From contig JBFFWQ010000014.1 of assembly GCA_041570195.1 (NCBI GenBank), forward strand, positions 1 to 64,000: a stretch of 64,000 nt of DNA. Direction: 5' to 3'. Below the pieces are notes generated by a model. It saw only the letters and a program-made list of their open reading frames with translations, had not been told where the DNA came from and searched no databases. The translations under genes and the position numbers were made by a program. Source of the DNA: UBA11865 sp041570195 (lineage in GTDB: Bacteria; Chloroflexota; Anaerolineae; Promineifilales; Promineifilaceae). Below, piece by piece: positions 61,937-64,000 of this stretch; within the stretch, counting starts at the first letter, position 1; each line of letters begins with the position of its first letter.

Positions 61937-62989
61937 CTATCCTCGAGTTCGAGCTCGGACGGCAAGGGAAACATTCATAGTCGCCGGAGCGAGTGACCGA
62001 AGCTTGGCCGCACTCAACAGGGGTACTGATTCGGGAGTATCTGAGCTGTCAAGCTCTACCCTGACTATCGCGTCGGGATCCAAGGCGTTGAGTTCCTCGT
62101 TCATACGATCCATCAGCCCGACGGCGTCCAAACCACTGCCATCTACGGTCAAATTTATCATCGGTCTGGTGGGCAACGGTACAAACGTGACTTTCAACTT
62201 AGCCCCTGTCCTATCATTCGAGCCGGTCAGATAGACTCTTGCGTAATGTTTGGTTTCTTCTCGCTCGGCGAATGAAGTTCGCTCAATAGCGCCCGGGTAA
62301 ATGACCGGCGCAGGCAATTGCCGGCCGGTCAGGTCATGGGTAAGAAGCTGGTTACGATGTATATGACCGGCCAAGACGGCGTCAAAGGTGCCGGGGATGG
62401 CCTGACCAGCAATCACCTCCGGCCCTTTACGAAACGTGTAGTCGTGTAGCCCGACTTTCGCCCCTTCTACGCTTTGATGCAGACACAGCAGTCTAAATTC
62501 GGCATCCACCGCCGAATAATCGCATTCGCGCAAGAGCTGAGCAAAACTGGCGCCAATCCGCCGGACGAAGGGGAAACCCGAGACGCTAATCCTCGCTCCA
62601 GCCAGATCCAGAACGATTGTGCCCGGCCGGTGGAAGATGTGCAGGTTTGGCATCGCAGTTGCTAAATGAAGAGGGATGCGCGATCGTTCGTGATTACCGG
62701 GAACCAAGAACACGGGCACGCCACTTTGAGCTACGTTGGCCAGGGGAGTGAGGGCCTGATCGACCAACGCGGGCGGCACCTTGCTGCGGAAGAACAGGTC
62801 GCCGCCATGTACCACCAAGTCCACTTCGCCGCGCATGGCCGGCCGTAACGCGCGTTCGAAGTTGGCAAAGAAATCGGGGCCACGACGGCGCCTTGTCACG
62901 CGAGGATGCAGTGGCGAATCAAATCCTAAATGGGTATCGGCCAGTAGTAGGATACGTACATCATCGGCCCTTGCCGTCCCAGGACTCAC
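61937..62989 (-). CDS. SbcD/Mre11-like metallophosphoesterase
   Basis: A 350-residue calcineurin-fold phosphoesterase with the metal motifs in order: LLLADTHLGFD, VVHGGDLFF, VPGNHERSR, and LAGHIHRNQ. It also has a C-terminal capping domain. The layout matches SbcD/Mre11-type DNA repair nucleases; no SbcC/Rad50 partner is adjacent, but one could be elsewhere. It starts at a GTG (62989) with no clear ribosome site. The function is probably Mn2+-dependent exo- or endonuclease activity on DNA ends. Cytosolic. Confidence 0.85.
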   Translation of the reverse strand: MSPGTARADDVRILLLADTHLGFDSPLHPRVTRRRRGPDFFANFERALRPAMRGEVDLVVHGGDLFFRSKVPPALVDQALTPLANVAQSGVPVFLVPGNHERSRIPLHLATAMPNLHIFHRPGTIVLDLAGARISVSGFPFVRRIGASFAQLLRECDYSAVDAEFRLLCLHQSVEGAKVGLHDYTFRKGPEVIAGQAIPGTFDAVLAGHIHRNQLLTHDLTGRQLPAPVIYPGAIERTSFAEREETKHYARVYLTGSNDRTGAKLKVTFVPLPTRPMINLTVDGSGLDAVGLMDRMNEELNALDPDAIVRVELDSSDTPESVPLLSAAKLRSLAPATMNVSLAVRARTRG

Positions 62990-63668
62990 AGACGGTAACT
63001 ATTACTTCGCATGGAATCAAACCTGCTGGCAGCGCCTACTCGTCTTGACTGCCGCAGCCCGATTATGTCCTTCAGCCGCGACCGCGGCAATATCTGGTTC
63101 TGAAATTGGCGGCTCGCCGCATACGAAAAGCCGGCCTCCGCCATCAACATGCCAGCGGACGCCGGTGTTCTTTGGTACTTGCAGATTATTAGACGATTCG
63201 ACCGGTTAACTAGGCGCCACCAAGTACCTGAACGATCTAGCCATCCAGGGGTTTCAAGACAAGAGCTGCCGCCCGGGTGGAGGCTCGCCGATAATAGACG
63301 ACCGCTCTATGGGATGCCCGCGCCAAAAAGCTCGATAGGATGGCCGCTGCCGGGCGGCCAACATTGGCCGCCAGCCATCCGGTGGCCGGCGAGGCGCCAG
63401 CACGCCTCGTGTTAACAGTATCATCCTGCCGATGGTTATTCATGTTGGCCTCCATGCACAGAAGAAGCCTTTCGTCTTCACCAACATTACTGTACCATGT
63501 CAAAGACCACCGCTCTGCTAACTTCAATGCGTCAGTGCCGCAAAGACGGTCACATATATACTATTAACCGTTTTACAATTCGCCTGTTTCACCTATTTGA
63601 GCCTAGTCGAATGGGTATGCCGCGCGTTTTTACTGTAGAATCATATCATACTACCAGCGCGTAAGTTT
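62990..63668. other. 679-bp region upstream of the small right-edge genes
   Basis: On the minus strand about 63200-63020 a 55-codon open stretch (TGVRWHVDGGGRLFVCGEPP) runs toward the phosphoesterase start but has no start codon or ribosome site. Nothing else was recognised; the promoter of the next gene is not obvious. Confidence 0.35.
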
Positions 63669-63800
63669 ATGTCAACTAAAAACCAGCAGCCAGAACCTAC
63701 TGGGGAAAAAAGCATCCACCATTACGATCAGGGCAAAGAGGGTACGCGCCTGACCGTCGACATCTGGCCCCTGGAGTTAGCCAAGAACTTTTTGATTTAG
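63669..63800 (+). CDS. 43-residue hypothetical protein
   Basis: ATG 63669 to TAG 63800: starts MSTKNQQPEPTGEKS, followed by HHYDQGKEGTRLTVDIWPLE and ends KNFLI. It is charged and hydrophilic with a short amphipathic end. No ribosome site is obvious. It lies 27 bp before the next small gene in the same direction, so an operon is likely. No family was recognised. Confidence 0.5.
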   Translation: MSTKNQQPEPTGEKSIHHYDQGKEGTRLTVDIWPLELAKNFLI

Positions 63801-63827
63801 AATGAACCAACCGGAAGCAGAGGTTGA

Positions 63828-64000
63828 ATGATGGCTAGTCAGAAACTTAGAGGGCGCTACCTCGATCCGTTTCTGGACAGATATGGCAGGTTGCCGACGT
63901 TAAAGGAAATCGATCACGCCCGGGTCGCTAGAGCGATGGATGCCGCGCTTGCCCGGATCGTGGCTGCCGGCGATGTCATTCAAGTCGACGTACAAACCGA
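63828..64000 (+). CDS. hypothetical protein, cut by the right edge
   Basis: The frame from ATG 63828 (or the next codon, 63831) reads MMASQKLRGRYLDPFLDRYG, RLPTLKEIDHARVARAMDAALARI, then VAAGDVIQVDVQT and continues past the window without a stop. AGAGG lies upstream. The visible part is basic at first and then helical. It is not recognised and is incomplete at the 3' end. It follows the 43-residue gene by 27 bp. Confidence 0.55.
   Translation, partial: MMASQKLRGRYLDPFLDRYGRLPTLKEIDHARVARAMDAALARIVAAGDVIQVDVQT

Noticed and set aside
63020..63200. 55-codon minus-strand stretch upstream of the phosphoesterase gene
   Set aside because: No start codon or ribosome site and no recognised family.

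Overview
The window looks like part of a chromosome of a Chloroflexota bacterium (Anaerolineae/Caldilineae-like), probably uncultured or poorly described. The evidence is the gene style, since there is no rRNA or other marker: several lipoproteins with long Thr-Pro linkers, a SARP/BTAD-AAA-TPR giant regulator, a MoxR-DUF58-VWA operon, an NBR1-Ig/SdrD-like lipoprotein, an actinobacterial-type xylose isomerase, and moderately high GC. Two O2-dependent dioxygenases of tyrosine breakdown point to an aerobic or facultative life. No tRNA, rRNA, CRISPR array, insertion sequence or prophage was seen. All functional assignments come from reading the translated sequence; no database search was run.

Layout. 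0-5 kb: stress and ion genes (a ParB-like/universal-stress fusion cut by the window edge, a YciI protein, a CPA2 cation/H+ antiporter, an isochorismatase-like hydrolase). 5-10 kb: a leftward operon moxR-DUF58-VWA-VWA, preceded by an HtrA-like protease without PDZ. 10-11.2 kb: a decayed patch with a multiply broken chloramphenicol-acetyltransferase-type gene and a probable STAS-domain remnant. 11-18 kb: the BTAD regulator, a small membrane protein made of degenerate repeats, and a Rieske-glutamate-synthase fusion behind a shrunken M20 peptidase remnant. 18-26 kb: a sugar isomerase-like TIM barrel and a leftward operon encoding a CitE-like lyase, class I fumarase alpha and beta, acyl-CoA dehydrogenase (stopped by one nonsense codon), family III CoA-transferase and MaoC hydratase. 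This closely resembles known itaconate/mesaconate (C5-dicarboxylate) degradation gene sets.

26-38.4 kb: envelope genes (LysM-M14 carboxypeptidase, adhesion-like lipoprotein, LolA-like protein plus fused ABC transporter, M23/PQQ lipoprotein), a wrecked CocE/S15 hydrolase gene, and a redox pair in which a peroxiredoxin is followed 15 bp later by a DsbA-NhaA fusion. 39-49 kb: an orphan response regulator with an altered receiver domain, a NusG-like factor with a strong leader hairpin, galE, a PAC2 protein, DUF1638, xylA, a TGS GTPase and two lipoproteins (one a double FKBP). 49.6-54.6 kb: a rightward tyrosine-degradation cluster (Lrp-type regulator, aminotransferase, 4-hydroxyphenylpyruvate dioxygenase, homogentisate dioxygenase, flavin reductase). 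54.7-64 kb: aconitase, chorismate synthase, a lipoprotein, an M64-type peptidase, a zinc-ribbon/SDR pair, an SbcD-like phosphoesterase and two small genes at the right edge.

A theme of the window is gene decay. Seven loci are broken, truncated or shrunken (CAT, STAS, M20, a lipoprotein, acyl-CoA dehydrogenase, VOC, CocE/S15). The multi-lesion cases are real pseudogenes; the single-lesion cases could also be sequencing errors. The most promising biology is the C5-dicarboxylate operon, the redox-linked peroxiredoxin/DsbA-NhaA pair, the Rieske-GltS fusion and the repeat protein at 14.9 kb.
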